From Pseudomonas koreensis (GTDB taxonomy: Bacteria; Pseudomonadota; Gammaproteobacteria; Pseudomonadales; Pseudomonadaceae), in NCBI RefSeq assembly GCF_012986595.1, contig NZ_JAAQYM010000005.1:372001-436000 (forward strand): DNA of 64,000 nt, read 5' to 3'. The notes beneath the pieces were generated by a model that made no database searches, was not told the origin of the DNA, and worked only from the letters and a program-made list of their open reading frames with translations. This document shows positions 34,059 to 43,140 of this stretch, in pieces (positions within the stretch are counted from its first letter, which is position 1; each line of letters begins with the position of its first letter). Position numbers and translations under genes: made by a program.

Positions 34059-34961
34059 GTGAGCAAAGAACACGCCATGAGCGAAGCAAACGCCCTCGTC
34101 ACCGTCATTATCGCCTCGTACAACCATGGCCCGTACATCGAGGAAAGCATCCTCAGCGTCCTCAACCAGAGCTACAAGAACATCGAGCTGCTGGTGGTCG
34201 ATGACGGTTCGAAGGACGACAGCGTCGAGCGCATCAGCGCGCTGCAGGCGCAGTACGGGTTCGATTTTCGTGTGCAGCAGAATCAGGGCCTGACCAACAC
34301 CCTCAACGGCGCCATCGCCCGTTCGAAGGGCAGCCTGATCGTGCCGTTCGGTTCCGACGACATCATGTACCCGGACCGTATCGCCACCCAGGTGGCATAC
34401 ATGGATGGCAAGCCCGAGGTCGGCATCTGCGCCGGCAACATCGAGCTGATGCACGCTGATGGCAGCCTCTACCCGGAGAAGCGTCAGCGCCGCGACGTGC
34501 CGTTCCGTCGCCTCGATTTCGATGACATGTTTCTTGAGCGCAAACCCTACCCCCCGGCGCCGACCCTGATGATCCGTCGTGAGGCACTGGAAAAGGTGGG
34601 TGGGTTCGATCCGACGATTCGTCTTGAAGACCTTTATATCGAGCTGAAGGTGACCCGCGCCGGTTACTTCATCGATGGCCTGAACGTGGTGATGGCGCGC
34701 TACCGCAAGCACGCCACCAACTCGTACAAAAACCACCGCTTCATGATCGAGAACATCCTGCGCACCTATGCGCTGTTCAGCGATCATCCGCTGTACGACG
34801 AGGTGCGCTTCAAGGCGTTGAACTCGATGTTCCTCAAGACCGCCAACCGCAATCGCAAACTGGCGCGCGAGCTGCTGGCGCAGATCCCGTTCAAGGCCTG
34901 GAACAAGAAGACCTGGCGCGGCTTGGGGCGTTTGCTCTTTTCCCCGCTGGAAAAGGACTGA
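34059..34961 (+). CDS. wapR: Family 2 glycosyltransferase (WapR position)
   Basis: 300 residues from GTG 34059, chosen for AAGGAG at 34048-34053 five bases upstream; an in-frame ATG lies at 34077. GT-A fold: VIIASYNHGPYIEES, the nucleotide-binding LLVVDDGSKDDS, and the metal-binding GSDD at about residue 99. PA5000 (wapR) at this position transfers the rhamnose that accepts O-antigen in P. aeruginosa. The same role is plausible here because the O-antigen ligase is close by, but the sugar is unproven. Last plus-strand gene of this run; it converges with the acyltransferase. Confidence 0.72.
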   Translation: MSKEHAMSEANALVTVIIASYNHGPYIEESILSVLNQSYKNIELLVVDDGSKDDSVERISALQAQYGFDFRVQQNQGLTNTLNGAIARSKGSLIVPFGSDDIMYPDRIATQVAYMDGKPEVGICAGNIELMHADGSLYPEKRQRRDVPFRRLDFDDMFLERKPYPPAPTLMIRREALEKVGGFDPTIRLEDLYIELKVTRAGYFIDGLNVVMARYRKHATNSYKNHRFMIENILRTYALFSDHPLYDEVRFKALNSMFLKTANRNRKLARELLAQIPFKAWNKKTWRGLGRLLFSPLEKD

Positions 34962-34979
34962 GGCGACAGTCGCTCGCAC

Positions 34980-36200
34980 TCAGCGAGCGACTTTCTCCGG
35001 CAGGCGCTTTTCACCCTTCTGGCGCTGGCGCAACCAGTGCAGAACCTTCTTGCCGGCCGCCATGCCCGGTTGCTCGATATAGAGGAAGGTCACGCTGCTG
35101 ATCAGAATCAGCAAACACGTGCAGACGGCCACCAGTGGCAGGTACACCGACGTTTCCCGCGCATCGATATTCAGCAGCAGCGGCAGACGCTGGACCATCA
35201 TCCACAAGACGAACCCATGCAGCAGGTAGGTGCTGTAGCTGATCTCGCCGAGCCAGCGAATGCTCCGCGGCTTCAGCGCACCGAACAGGTTGTTGCCGGA
35301 CGCGACGATGACGAAAAACAGCGTCAGCAAGAACAGCGGCGCAGTCTTGAACGCCCGATTGAACGCGGTGAATGCAATCACCAGCGCGAACACGGCGATG
35401 ATGCTTGCCAGGCGCGACTGACTCCAGGCTACGAGCGCAGGACGGCGAATCCAGTACGCGGCGGCGATGCCGCCGAGAAAACTCGCCAGAAAGTGTTTCT
35501 TCAGCGAGTGTTCCCAACCGATGACCTGATACAGCGCGTAGATGCCGATCAGACACAGCACCACTTGCAACCAGCTGCCCCGGTAGATGAAAACCAGAGC
35601 GGCCAGTGGCAGCGCCAGGTAGAAAAACACCTCATAAGCCAGCGTCCACGTGACGTTGGATATCAGCATGCCCGAGTGGCGGTACTGGTTGATGTCCGGT
35701 CGGTCGAATGTCAACCAGGCAAGAACCTGCTTGAACAGTTCCAGGCCCGGCTCTTTCAGTTGCCAGTTCTGCAAGTGGAAGACCGACACGAACACCAGCA
35801 GCATCAGCGGCAGGTACAGCGGATACAGGCGAAATACCCGTGAAACGCCGAACGCCAGCCAGTCGTGGTTGCGCCCTTGTGCGAGCAGGCGGCTCCAGAA
35901 CAGGAACCCGGTGATCATGAAGAACAGCGCAACACTGCCTTGCCCCAGCATCGAATAGAAGTTGCTCGGGGGGAAGTCGATCACCCCGGTGCGCAAGAAG
36001 ATCCAGGTAATGATCGAGTGGTGCACGAATACGCCGAACGCGAGGTAACCGCGCAGGCCGTCGATGCTGGCATAACGGCTTTCGCCGGAATGCTGCAGGT
36101 GCCGGGCGATTTTCGGTACCGCGCGCAACAGCAGGGCGGAGGTGACGATGGCCAGCAGATAGGCGGCCAGCGCAAATATAGGATTGGTCTCGGTCATCAC
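34980..36200 (-). CDS. Membrane acyltransferase, acyltransferase-3 (OafA/YrhL) family
   Basis: A 406-residue polytopic membrane protein with about ten hydrophobic segments. The conserved N-terminal motif IDGLRGYLAFGVFVHHS holds the catalytic His pair, followed by GQGSVALFFMITGFLFW. Such enzymes O-acetylate LPS, O-antigen or other surface sugars using acetyl-CoA. The start is GTG 36200 or the adjacent ATG at 36197; either way it overlaps the stop of the upstream WaaL-kinase gene, so the two are probably translated together. That ties it to O-antigen or core decoration. Confidence 0.85.
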   Translation of the reverse strand: MMTETNPIFALAAYLLAIVTSALLLRAVPKIARHLQHSGESRYASIDGLRGYLAFGVFVHHSIITWIFLRTGVIDFPPSNFYSMLGQGSVALFFMITGFLFWSRLLAQGRNHDWLAFGVSRVFRLYPLYLPLMLLVFVSVFHLQNWQLKEPGLELFKQVLAWLTFDRPDINQYRHSGMLISNVTWTLAYEVFFYLALPLAALVFIYRGSWLQVVLCLIGIYALYQVIGWEHSLKKHFLASFLGGIAAAYWIRRPALVAWSQSRLASIIAVFALVIAFTAFNRAFKTAPLFLLTLFFVIVASGNNLFGALKPRSIRWLGEISYSTYLLHGFVLWMMVQRLPLLLNIDARETSVYLPLVAVCTCLLILISSVTFLYIEQPGMAAGKKVLHWLRQRQKGEKRLPEKVAR

Positions 36201-38059
36201 TGAACTCGGGCCGGAGTGTTGCCGGCCAGCACTTGCCTGTGCAGATTTTCAACCGCGGATTTAGACGCCGTCATGGCGTACCCCTGAAGCAACGCATCGA
36301 GGTGATCCTCGAACAACCAGCGCTTGTCGACAGTGTAACGTTGCATGTGACGCAAATTGCGTTGGCGCAGCGATAGACTGAGCGGGGTAGGGTAGATGCG
36401 CAGGTCGGCCAGATCAATCAGCCCGAACTCGCCATCTTCCAGCACCAGCACGTTGCCCAGGTGCAATGAGCGGAAATACACACCTTTCTCGTGCAACTGC
36501 GCCATGAATTTGCCGAAGCGCTCCACCAGCGCCTGACGCACCGCCGGAGCCGTAATGCTCTGCAGCACCTGACGCAGCGTGTGGCCTGGCAACGGCGCGT
36601 AATGCACGGCACTGCTGCCGTCGGCGAGGCGATACAGATTCAACACTTGCGGGGTGGGAATGCCCATCTGACGCAGCTGTTCGCTGTTCACCGCGAAGCG
36701 CTCGGAGTAGGGATTGAAACTGCCGGAGGTGTACCAGCGGCGTCGGCGGAACAGTTTGAGGAAGCTGCCATCGCTCAGGCGCAGGACTTTCGGGCCGAGG
36801 CCATCCTCTTCGATGACCTGTGCTGCGCGGCTCATGTGTTCCAGGTCCGCAGCTGCCAGCTTTTGCACCGGCAGGGTCAACAGGCGCCGCGCGCGTTGAT
36901 TGATGCTCAGCGCCGCGATCAGCGCCAGCGGGATCCACAGCAGGAACCAGTGCTCCTTGGGCCGCGAAATGATTCCGCCACCCTCGGTCAGCCCGGCTCC
37001 GATTCCGAATACCAGCCAGGTCGAGGCAATGATCAGCAGTGGCTGCACACGCTGGCGCCAACTGCTCAACAGGCCCCATCCCAGGAAAAACAGCCAAGGC
37101 AGCAGGCCAATGATTCCGACGTAATACAAAACACCCAGGGCAAAGCTGTGCGGCTCCTGGAAATTGACACCAACGCCGGGGTCGACGGCGAGCGTGGCAG
37201 TGTAGCCGTGGCCGATCCACGGATGGTCGGCAATCTTGTGCAGTACGAGTTGCCAGATTTCCAGCCGGTAGGAATCGCCCCGTTCGATGATCATCTGCGC
37301 AAACAGCGTCACGACGGCCACGCCACTCAGGGCCAGCCCGACCAACAAGCCCACCGAGCGCCGGTTCCAGCAGATGAAACAGAGCCACAGCGCCGCCATG
37401 GTCAGTGCCACCAGCGGCGTTCTGGAGCCGGTGCCGATCACCGCCATGAACATGATGGCCATCGCCGGCACGCTGAGCCACATCATCTGGCGGCGCTTGC
37501 AGGTCATGGTCACGCTCAGCCAGTACGCACTGAAAAATCCGAACAGGTGCGAGCTGAGCAGCGGATTATCAAAGGCGCCACCGCCGATCAGGCGCATTCC
37601 CGGCGCATAGGTCCGGGCGAACGTGAACAGGAAAATCGTGGTGGCAATCAGGGCAACCAGCGCTGCGCCAAACAGCAAGGGCTGGAGAATATCGCTGCGG
37701 TAGCGCACCAGCAGGTAGCAGCCGGCAAACAGCAGCAAGGTATGCAGCGGCGGCTTGAGCATGCCGCCGAAAGACTCCCCATCGGGTCCCCAGGCAATGC
37801 TGAGCAATGCCCAGCAAGCAAACAGCAGGACGGCGACGAAGATCGGTTCGCGCAGCAGTTCCTTGAGCTCGCGCGGGCGCAGGCACAGTGCGATCAGTGT
37901 CGGAATGCTGAACAGTCCGTAGAACAGCTTGTGATGCAGGCTTCGGCCGGGCAAAAAGAACAGCGCGCACAGGAGCAAGAAGTAACCCGTGGGAAGTATC
38001 CACAGGCTAATGAAATCGAAAATCCGATTGGACGTACTGCTGAAGCCGCGAAGTTGCAT
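36197..38059 (-). CDS. waaL: O-antigen ligase WaaL fused to a kinase-like domain
   Basis: A 620-residue protein with two parts. Residues 1-about 400 are a polytopic membrane protein of the Wzy/WaaL ligase family with about 11 segments. A large periplasmic loop contains ERGDSYRLEIWQLVLHKIADHPWIGHG, and its conserved arginine and histidine are expected for ligase activity. Residues about 405-620 are an InaA-like kinase domain with HEKGVYFRSLHLGNVLV and FGLIDLADLRI. The usual HxD Asp of the kinase loop is Ser. In P. aeruginosa ligase (PA4999) and kinase-like protein (PA4998) are separate adjacent genes, so this is a fusion. It diverges from msbA across 154 bases. Confidence 0.87.
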   Translation of the reverse strand: MQLRGFSSTSNRIFDFISLWILPTGYFLLLCALFFLPGRSLHHKLFYGLFSIPTLIALCLRPRELKELLREPIFVAVLLFACWALLSIAWGPDGESFGGMLKPPLHTLLLFAGCYLLVRYRSDILQPLLFGAALVALIATTIFLFTFARTYAPGMRLIGGGAFDNPLLSSHLFGFFSAYWLSVTMTCKRRQMMWLSVPAMAIMFMAVIGTGSRTPLVALTMAALWLCFICWNRRSVGLLVGLALSGVAVVTLFAQMIIERGDSYRLEIWQLVLHKIADHPWIGHGYTATLAVDPGVGVNFQEPHSFALGVLYYVGIIGLLPWLFFLGWGLLSSWRQRVQPLLIIASTWLVFGIGAGLTEGGGIISRPKEHWFLLWIPLALIAALSINQRARRLLTLPVQKLAAADLEHMSRAAQVIEEDGLGPKVLRLSDGSFLKLFRRRRWYTSGSFNPYSERFAVNSEQLRQMGIPTPQVLNLYRLADGSSAVHYAPLPGHTLRQVLQSITAPAVRQALVERFGKFMAQLHEKGVYFRSLHLGNVLVLEDGEFGLIDLADLRIYPTPLSLSLRQRNLRHMQRYTVDKRWLFEDHLDALLQGYAMTASKSAVENLHRQVLAGNTPARVQ

Positions 38060-38213
38060 GCTGTGAGATTCATTCCTGAAGTTGATCGACCATTCGAGTG
38101 ATGGCTATTTGATGCAGAAAAAGATGCCTAACAATAACAGCCTTTCGCCGATTGCCAGAACCCTGAAGAAGCTGTGCTAAAGTCAGCGTCCTTTTTATCG
38201 ACTTTCGCGTGAT

Positions 38214-40016
38214 ATGACCGACTCCAGTCCCGCCGCAAGCCCTTCGAGCTTGAAAATCTACTTCCGTCTGCTCGGTTACGTCCGGCCGTACATCAGTCTG
38301 TTTCTGATCAGCATCGTCGGCTTTCTGATTTTCGCCTCGACGCAGCCGATGCTCGGCTACATCCTCAAGTACTTTGTCGATGGCCTGTCCAACCCGGAAG
38401 CGGTGCTGTTCCCTTCTGTGCCGTACCTGCGTGATCTGCAACTGCTGCAGGCCGTGCCGCTGCTGATCATCCTGATCGCCGCGTGGCAGGGGCTGGGTTC
38501 CTATCTGGGCAACTATTTTCTGGCCAAGGTCTCCCTCGGCCTGGTGCATGACCTGCGGGTGCAGTTGTTCAATAACCTGCTGGTCCTGCCCAACCGCTAC
38601 TTCGACAAGCATAACTCCGGCCATCTGATTTCGCGTATCACCTTCAACGTGACCATGGTCACGGGGGCGGCAACAGATGCGATCAAGGTCGTAATCCGTG
38701 AAGGCATGACGGTGATCTTCCTGTTCGCGTCGCTGTTGTTCATGAACTGGAAGCTGACGCTGGTGATGGTCGCGATCCTGCCGCTGATCGCCGTGATGGT
38801 GCGCACCGCGAGCAAGAAATTCCGCAAGCAGAGCAAGAAGATCCAGCTGGCGATGGGCGACGTCACCCATGTGGCCTCGGAAACCATCCAGGGTTATCGC
38901 GTCGTTCGCAGCTTCGGTGGCGAGGCTTACGAAGAACAACGCTTCCTCAACGCCAGCCAGAGCAACACCGACAAGCAGCTGCGCATGACCCGCACCGGCG
39001 CGATCTACACGCCGATGCTGCAACTGGTGATCTACACCGCCATGGCGGTGCTGATGTTCCTGGTGTTGTTCCTGCGCGGTGACGCCTCGGCCGGTGACAT
39101 GGTCGCCTACATCACCCTGGCGGGCCTGCTGCCCAAGCCGATCCGCCAATTGTCCGAAGTCAGCTCGACCATCCAGAAAGGCGTGGCCGGTGCCGAGAGT
39201 ATCTTCGAGCAACTGGACGTCGAACCTGAAGTCGATACCGGTACGGTCGAACGCGACGCGGTGACCGGCCGTCTGGACGTGCGCAACCTGAGCTTCACCT
39301 ACCCGGGTACCGAACGTCAGGTGCTCGACGACATCAGCTTCTCGGTCCAGCCAGGGCAGATGGTGGCGCTGGTGGGACGTTCCGGCAGCGGCAAGTCGAC
39401 GCTGGCCAACCTGATTCCGCGCTTCTATCACCACGACAAGGGTGAAATCCTCATCGACGACGTGGAGATCGAGCAGTACAAACTGCTCAACCTGCGCCGT
39501 CACATCGCCCAGGTGACCCAGCATGTCACCCTGTTCAGCGACACCGTGGCCAACAACATCGCTTATGGCGATCTGGCCGGTGCGCCGCGTGAAGACATCG
39601 AGAAAGCGGCGCGTGATGCCTACGCGATGGACTTCATTTCGCAGTTGCCGCAAGGCCTGGACACCCAGGTTGGCGAAAACGGCGTATTGCTGTCCGGCGG
39701 CCAGCGCCAGCGCCTGGCGATTGCCCGTGCGCTGCTCAAGAATGCGCCGCTGCTGATTCTCGACGAGGCCACCTCGGCGCTCGACACCGAATCCGAGCGG
39801 CACATTCAGGCGGCACTGGATCAGGTGATGAAGGGCCGCACCACGCTGGTCATCGCTCACCGTCTGTCGACCATCGAGAAGGCCGACCTGATCCTGGTGA
39901 TGGATCAGGGCCGGATCGTCGAGCGTGGCACTCACGGCGAATTGCTCGCGCAAAACGGCTATTACGCGCGCCTGAACGCCATGGGCCTGGACGCGCCGAC
40001 CGAAGACATCGCCTGA
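38214..40016 (+). CDS. msbA: Lipid A-core flippase MsbA
   Basis: A 600-residue ABC half-transporter that flips lipid A-core across the inner membrane as a homodimer. Six membrane segments lie within residues 1-about 320. The C-terminal ATPase has Walker A GRSGSGKST (388-396), signature LSGGQ starting at residue 493, and a Walker B ILDEATSALD. Starts at ATG 38214 without a strong ribosome site. It diverges from the ligase-kinase gene, and a REP pair follows the stop. Confidence 0.96.
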   Translation: MTDSSPAASPSSLKIYFRLLGYVRPYISLFLISIVGFLIFASTQPMLGYILKYFVDGLSNPEAVLFPSVPYLRDLQLLQAVPLLIILIAAWQGLGSYLGNYFLAKVSLGLVHDLRVQLFNNLLVLPNRYFDKHNSGHLISRITFNVTMVTGAATDAIKVVIREGMTVIFLFASLLFMNWKLTLVMVAILPLIAVMVRTASKKFRKQSKKIQLAMGDVTHVASETIQGYRVVRSFGGEAYEEQRFLNASQSNTDKQLRMTRTGAIYTPMLQLVIYTAMAVLMFLVLFLRGDASAGDMVAYITLAGLLPKPIRQLSEVSSTIQKGVAGAESIFEQLDVEPEVDTGTVERDAVTGRLDVRNLSFTYPGTERQVLDDISFSVQPGQMVALVGRSGSGKSTLANLIPRFYHHDKGEILIDDVEIEQYKLLNLRRHIAQVTQHVTLFSDTVANNIAYGDLAGAPREDIEKAARDAYAMDFISQLPQGLDTQVGENGVLLSGGQRQRLAIARALLKNAPLLILDEATSALDTESERHIQAALDQVMKGRTTLVIAHRLSTIEKADLILVMDQGRIVERGTHGELLAQNGYYARLNAMGLDAPTEDIA

Positions 40017-40031
40017 TTCCAAGGCCATACC

Positions 40032-40123
40032 CTGTGGGAGCGAGCCCGCTTGCGAAAGCGCTGCAGCAGACGACATCCGTGTCGAATGTGCGCACGTTAC
40101 CGCGAGCGGGCGCGCTCCCACAG
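40032..40123. repeat. REP-type inverted repeat pair (TGTGGGAGCGAGCC class)
   Basis: Arms 40032-40054 and 40101-40123 are reverse complements with a few mismatches (CTGTGGGAGCGAGCCCGCTTGCG against CTGTGGGAGCGCGCCCGCTCGCG). It follows msbA by 15 bases. Confidence 0.8.
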
Positions 40124-40250
40124 TTGTTTGTATCCAGACCTTTACGCTTCTTGACCAAACCGGAATAAATCCCGGCACCGCGCTTGTTAAGGTTCCGCAA
40201 CGAACTCTGACTTCCATCGAGGGGGCCATCCCCGTCGCGCGGGTACTTCC

Positions 40251-40955
40251 ATGCTGCAACGCTATCTCTGGAAACTGCTGCCCAAGCCGCAGCGGGCCTT
40301 TCTGCTCGGACGCCTGTCGGTGGTCGATCGGCAGGTGGTAAACAAATCGATGTCGGCCAACCTGACGTTTCCCCACGCCTTCCAGCAGCACTCCTGCCTG
40401 TTCATTCATGTTCCCAAGTGCGCGGGCAGCAGCATCTGCACAGCGCTGTTCGACGGCTGGCGTCCCGGGCATCTGCCGCTGTATTGGTACGAAGAGCAGT
40501 TTCCCGAGCAGTTCGCGAGGGCATTCAAGTTCGCTTTTGTCCGCGATCCGCTGGAGCGCGCCTATTCGGCCTATGCCTTTTTGCGTGGCAATGAGTTGAG
40601 CGCGCGTGACCACGCGGCGCAGCGCATGGTGCGGCAGTACCGGGATTTCGACGATTTCGTGTCACGTTGGCTGCACCCGGAAACAATCGCCCGGCAATTG
40701 CACTTTGCCGCGCAGACCGATTTTCTCACCGATTCGCTGGGGCATCTGGCGCTGGACTTTGTGGGGTATCAGGAGCACCTGGCACGGGATTTTGCCCTGG
40801 TCTGCGAGCACTTGGGGGTGGACAGCCAGTTGCCGCACGTCAACAGCTCCCGTGAGCGGCAAGCGCTGCCGGCGCGTGAGTTCTGCTCCGTGCGCACGCG
40901 GCGGTTGGTGCGCCGGGTTTACCAGCGTGATTACGAGATGCTCGGTTATGAATGA
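40251..40955 (+). CDS. Sulfotransferase family 2 protein
   Basis: A 234-residue cytosolic-type sulfotransferase. The PAPS 5'-phosphosulfate loop is HVPKCAGSS at residues 53-61. The 3'-phosphate binding region is [13 protein letters not shown], with R98 and S106. It transfers sulfate from PAPS to a hydroxyl, in this family usually of a carbohydrate. It overlaps the APS kinase gene by eight bases, so the donor supply and the transfer step are encoded together. Its position between msbA and hldE points to an LPS or surface-glycan acceptor; PAO1 has no gene here. Confidence 0.85.
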   Translation: MLQRYLWKLLPKPQRAFLLGRLSVVDRQVVNKSMSANLTFPHAFQQHSCLFIHVPKCAGSSICTALFDGWRPGHLPLYWYEEQFPEQFARAFKFAFVRDPLERAYSAYAFLRGNELSARDHAAQRMVRQYRDFDDFVSRWLHPETIARQLHFAAQTDFLTDSLGHLALDFVGYQEHLARDFALVCEHLGVDSQLPHVNSSRERQALPAREFCSVRTRRLVRRVYQRDYEMLGYE

Positions 40956-41559
40956 GTCTTTGTCTCTGGCAATGCAGGCGCTGGGCATTCGACCGTACGG
41001 CCTGGCGCTCTCGCATCAGGCCCGGGCAGCGCTCAAGGGGCAGCGTCCATGTTGTCTGTGGCTGACCGGTTTCTCCGGGGCTGGCAAGTCGACTTTGGCC
41101 AATGCGCTCGAACTGCACTTGCATGAGTCGGGTCTGCACACCTTCCTGCTTGATGGCGACAACGTGCGTAACGGCCTGTGTCGGGACCTGGGCATGAGCG
41201 ACGCCTGTCGTCGGGAAAACACTCGGCGCATGGCGGAGGTGGCGCGGCTGATGGTCGAGGCCGGACTGATTGTGATCGTCGCGGCCATCTCACCGTTCCG
41301 CGCCGAACGCGACGCTGCGCGCAGCTTGTTTGCGCAGGGCGAATTCATTGAAGTGCACGTCAGTACTTCGCTCCAGGTCTGCGCCCGCCGCGATCCGAAA
41401 GGCCTGTATCAAGCGGTACGGGAAGGACGAATCAAACACTTCACGGGGGTGGACAGTCCGTATGAGGCCCCCCTGGCCGCCGAGTGGCAGATCGATACCG
41501 AGGACGTGGAATTGTCCGATGCCTGTGGGCAACTGGCGGCGCTGGTGCTCAAAAAATAA
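40948..41559 (+). CDS. cysC: Adenylylsulfate (APS) kinase
   Basis: 203 residues from ATG 40948, inside the last codons of the sulfotransferase gene. Walker [10 protein letters not shown] is at residues 41-49, and [24 protein letters not shown]-type APS-binding residues follow. [22 protein letters not shown] and [11 protein letters not shown] match CysC. It phosphorylates APS to PAPS, the sulfotransferase donor. A stand-alone kinase beside a sulfotransferase indicates a dedicated sulfation pathway instead of cysteine synthesis, which in Pseudomonas uses other genes. The quoted motif stretch is spread over residues 64-90. Confidence 0.92.
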   Translation: MNESLSLAMQALGIRPYGLALSHQARAALKGQRPCCLWLTGFSGAGKSTLANALELHLHESGLHTFLLDGDNVRNGLCRDLGMSDACRRENTRRMAEVARLMVEAGLIVIVAAISPFRAERDAARSLFAQGEFIEVHVSTSLQVCARRDPKGLYQAVREGRIKHFTGVDSPYEAPLAAEWQIDTEDVELSDACGQLAALVLKK

Positions 41560-41661
41560 GCAAAATACCTAGCTGTTTCATCCTGTTGCAGGCTGCACTC
41601 AAGCCTGCGCCAACCCTGTGTTAATATCGCGCCCCTGTTCATTTTGTATGTGGGTTGCTCC

Positions 41662-43083
41662 ATGAAGTTGTCCATGCCGCGATTCGATCAAGCCCCAGTC
41701 TTGGTGGTCGGCGATGTCATGCTCGACCGTTACTGGCATGGTGGAACCTCACGGATTTCCCCTGAGGCACCGGTTCCGGTCGTAAAAGTCGAGCAAATCG
41801 AAGACCGCCCGGGCGGTGCTGCCAACGTTGCCTTGAACATTGCCGCGCTGGGTGCGCCGGCGTCGCTGGTCGGTGTGACCGGTGACGATGAAGCCGCCGA
41901 CAGCCTGAGCAACAGTCTCAAGGGCGCGGGCGTGCGCGCACTGTTCCAGCGCATTGCGCATCAGCCGACCATCGTCAAGCTGCGGGTCATGAGCCGGCAC
42001 CAGCAATTGCTGCGTATCGACTTCGAAGAACCGTTTGCCACCGATGCCCTGGCCCTGGCCTCGCAGGTCGATGATCTGCTGGAAGGCATCAAGGTGCTGG
42101 TGCTGTCCGACTACGGCAAAGGCGCGTTGAAGAATCATCAGGCGTTGATTCAGGCCGCCCGGGCCAAAGGCATTCCGGTGCTGGCCGATCCCAAAGGCAA
42201 GGATTTTTCGATCTACCGTGGCGCCAGTCTGATCACGCCGAACCTCAGCGAATTCGAGGCCATTGTCGGCGGTTGCGCCGATGAACACGAGCTGGTGAGC
42301 AAGGGCGCCGCCCTGATGCACGATCTCGAGCTCGGCGCGCTGCTGGTGACCCGTGGCGAACACGGCATGACCCTGCTGCGTCCGGAGCATCCGGCGCTGC
42401 ACCTGCCGGCCCGCGCCCGTGAAGTGTTCGACGTGACCGGTGCCGGCGACACGGTGATTTCCACGCTGGCGGCGGCCATTGCTGCCGGTGAAGAACTGCC
42501 GCACGCCGTGGCGCTGGCCAACCTCGCTGCCGGCATCGTAGTCGGCAAGCTCGGTACCGCCGCGATCAGCGCGCCGGAACTGCGCCGTGCGATCCAGCGT
42601 GAAGAAGGCTCGGAGCGTGGCGTGCTGGGGCTCGAGCAACTGGTACTGGCGGTCGCCGATGCTCGCGCGCACAACGAGCGCATCGTCTTTACCAATGGTT
42701 GCTTTGACATTCTGCATGCCGGCCACGTGACCTACCTCGAGCAGGCGCGCGCCCAGGGCGACCGTCTGATCGTGGCGATCAACGATGACGCCTCCGTCAG
42801 CCGCCTGAAAGGGCCGGGCCGTCCGATCAACAGTGTCGACCGCCGCATGGCGGTCCTCGCCGGCCTCGGTGCGGTGGACTGGGTGATCAGCTTCCCGGAA
42901 GGCACCCCGGAAAACCTGCTGCGCGAGGTCAAGCCGGACGTGCTGGTCAAGGGCGGTGACTACGGCATCGACCAGGTGGTCGGCGCGGACATCGTCAAGG
43001 CCTACGGCGGCACGGTGAAAGTGCTGGGGCTGGTGGAAAACAGCTCGACGACGGCGATTGTGGAGAAAATCCGCAAGTCCTGA
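41662..43083 (+). CDS. hldE: Bifunctional heptose 7-phosphate kinase/heptose 1-phosphate adenylyltransferase
   Basis: 473 residues from ATG 41662, which gives MKLSMPRFDQAPVLVVGDVM, the form known in pseudomonads; a TTG 18 bases upstream is in frame but unlikely. The N-terminal ribokinase-like domain (to about 320) has GGAANVALN and the catalytic TGAGDTV. The C-terminal cytidylyltransferase-like domain (about 340-473) has FTNGCFDILHAGH. It makes ADP-D,D-heptose precursors for WaaC and WaaF. Both domains appear complete. A strong hairpin follows the stop. Confidence 0.97.
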   Translation: MKLSMPRFDQAPVLVVGDVMLDRYWHGGTSRISPEAPVPVVKVEQIEDRPGGAANVALNIAALGAPASLVGVTGDDEAADSLSNSLKGAGVRALFQRIAHQPTIVKLRVMSRHQQLLRIDFEEPFATDALALASQVDDLLEGIKVLVLSDYGKGALKNHQALIQAARAKGIPVLADPKGKDFSIYRGASLITPNLSEFEAIVGGCADEHELVSKGAALMHDLELGALLVTRGEHGMTLLRPEHPALHLPARAREVFDVTGAGDTVISTLAAAIAAGEELPHAVALANLAAGIVVGKLGTAAISAPELRRAIQREEGSERGVLGLEQLVLAVADARAHNERIVFTNGCFDILHAGHVTYLEQARAQGDRLIVAINDDASVSRLKGPGRPINSVDRRMAVLAGLGAVDWVISFPEGTPENLLREVKPDVLVKGGDYGIDQVVGADIVKAYGGTVKVLGLVENSSTTAIVEKIRKS

Positions 43084-43093
43084 TGACGTGTCA

Positions 43094-43125
43094 TTGTGGC
43101 GAGGGGACAAATCCCCTCGCCACAA
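43094..43125. repeat. Compact REP-like hairpin (TTGTGGCGAGGGGA class)
   Basis: A perfect 14-base stem, 43094-43107 with 43112-43125, around CAAA. It is followed by GTTTTGCT on the plus strand, so it may also end hldE transcription. The stem sequence matches the outer arms of the pair at 52835-52968. Confidence 0.8.
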
Positions 43126-43140
43126 GTTTTGCTAAGGCCT

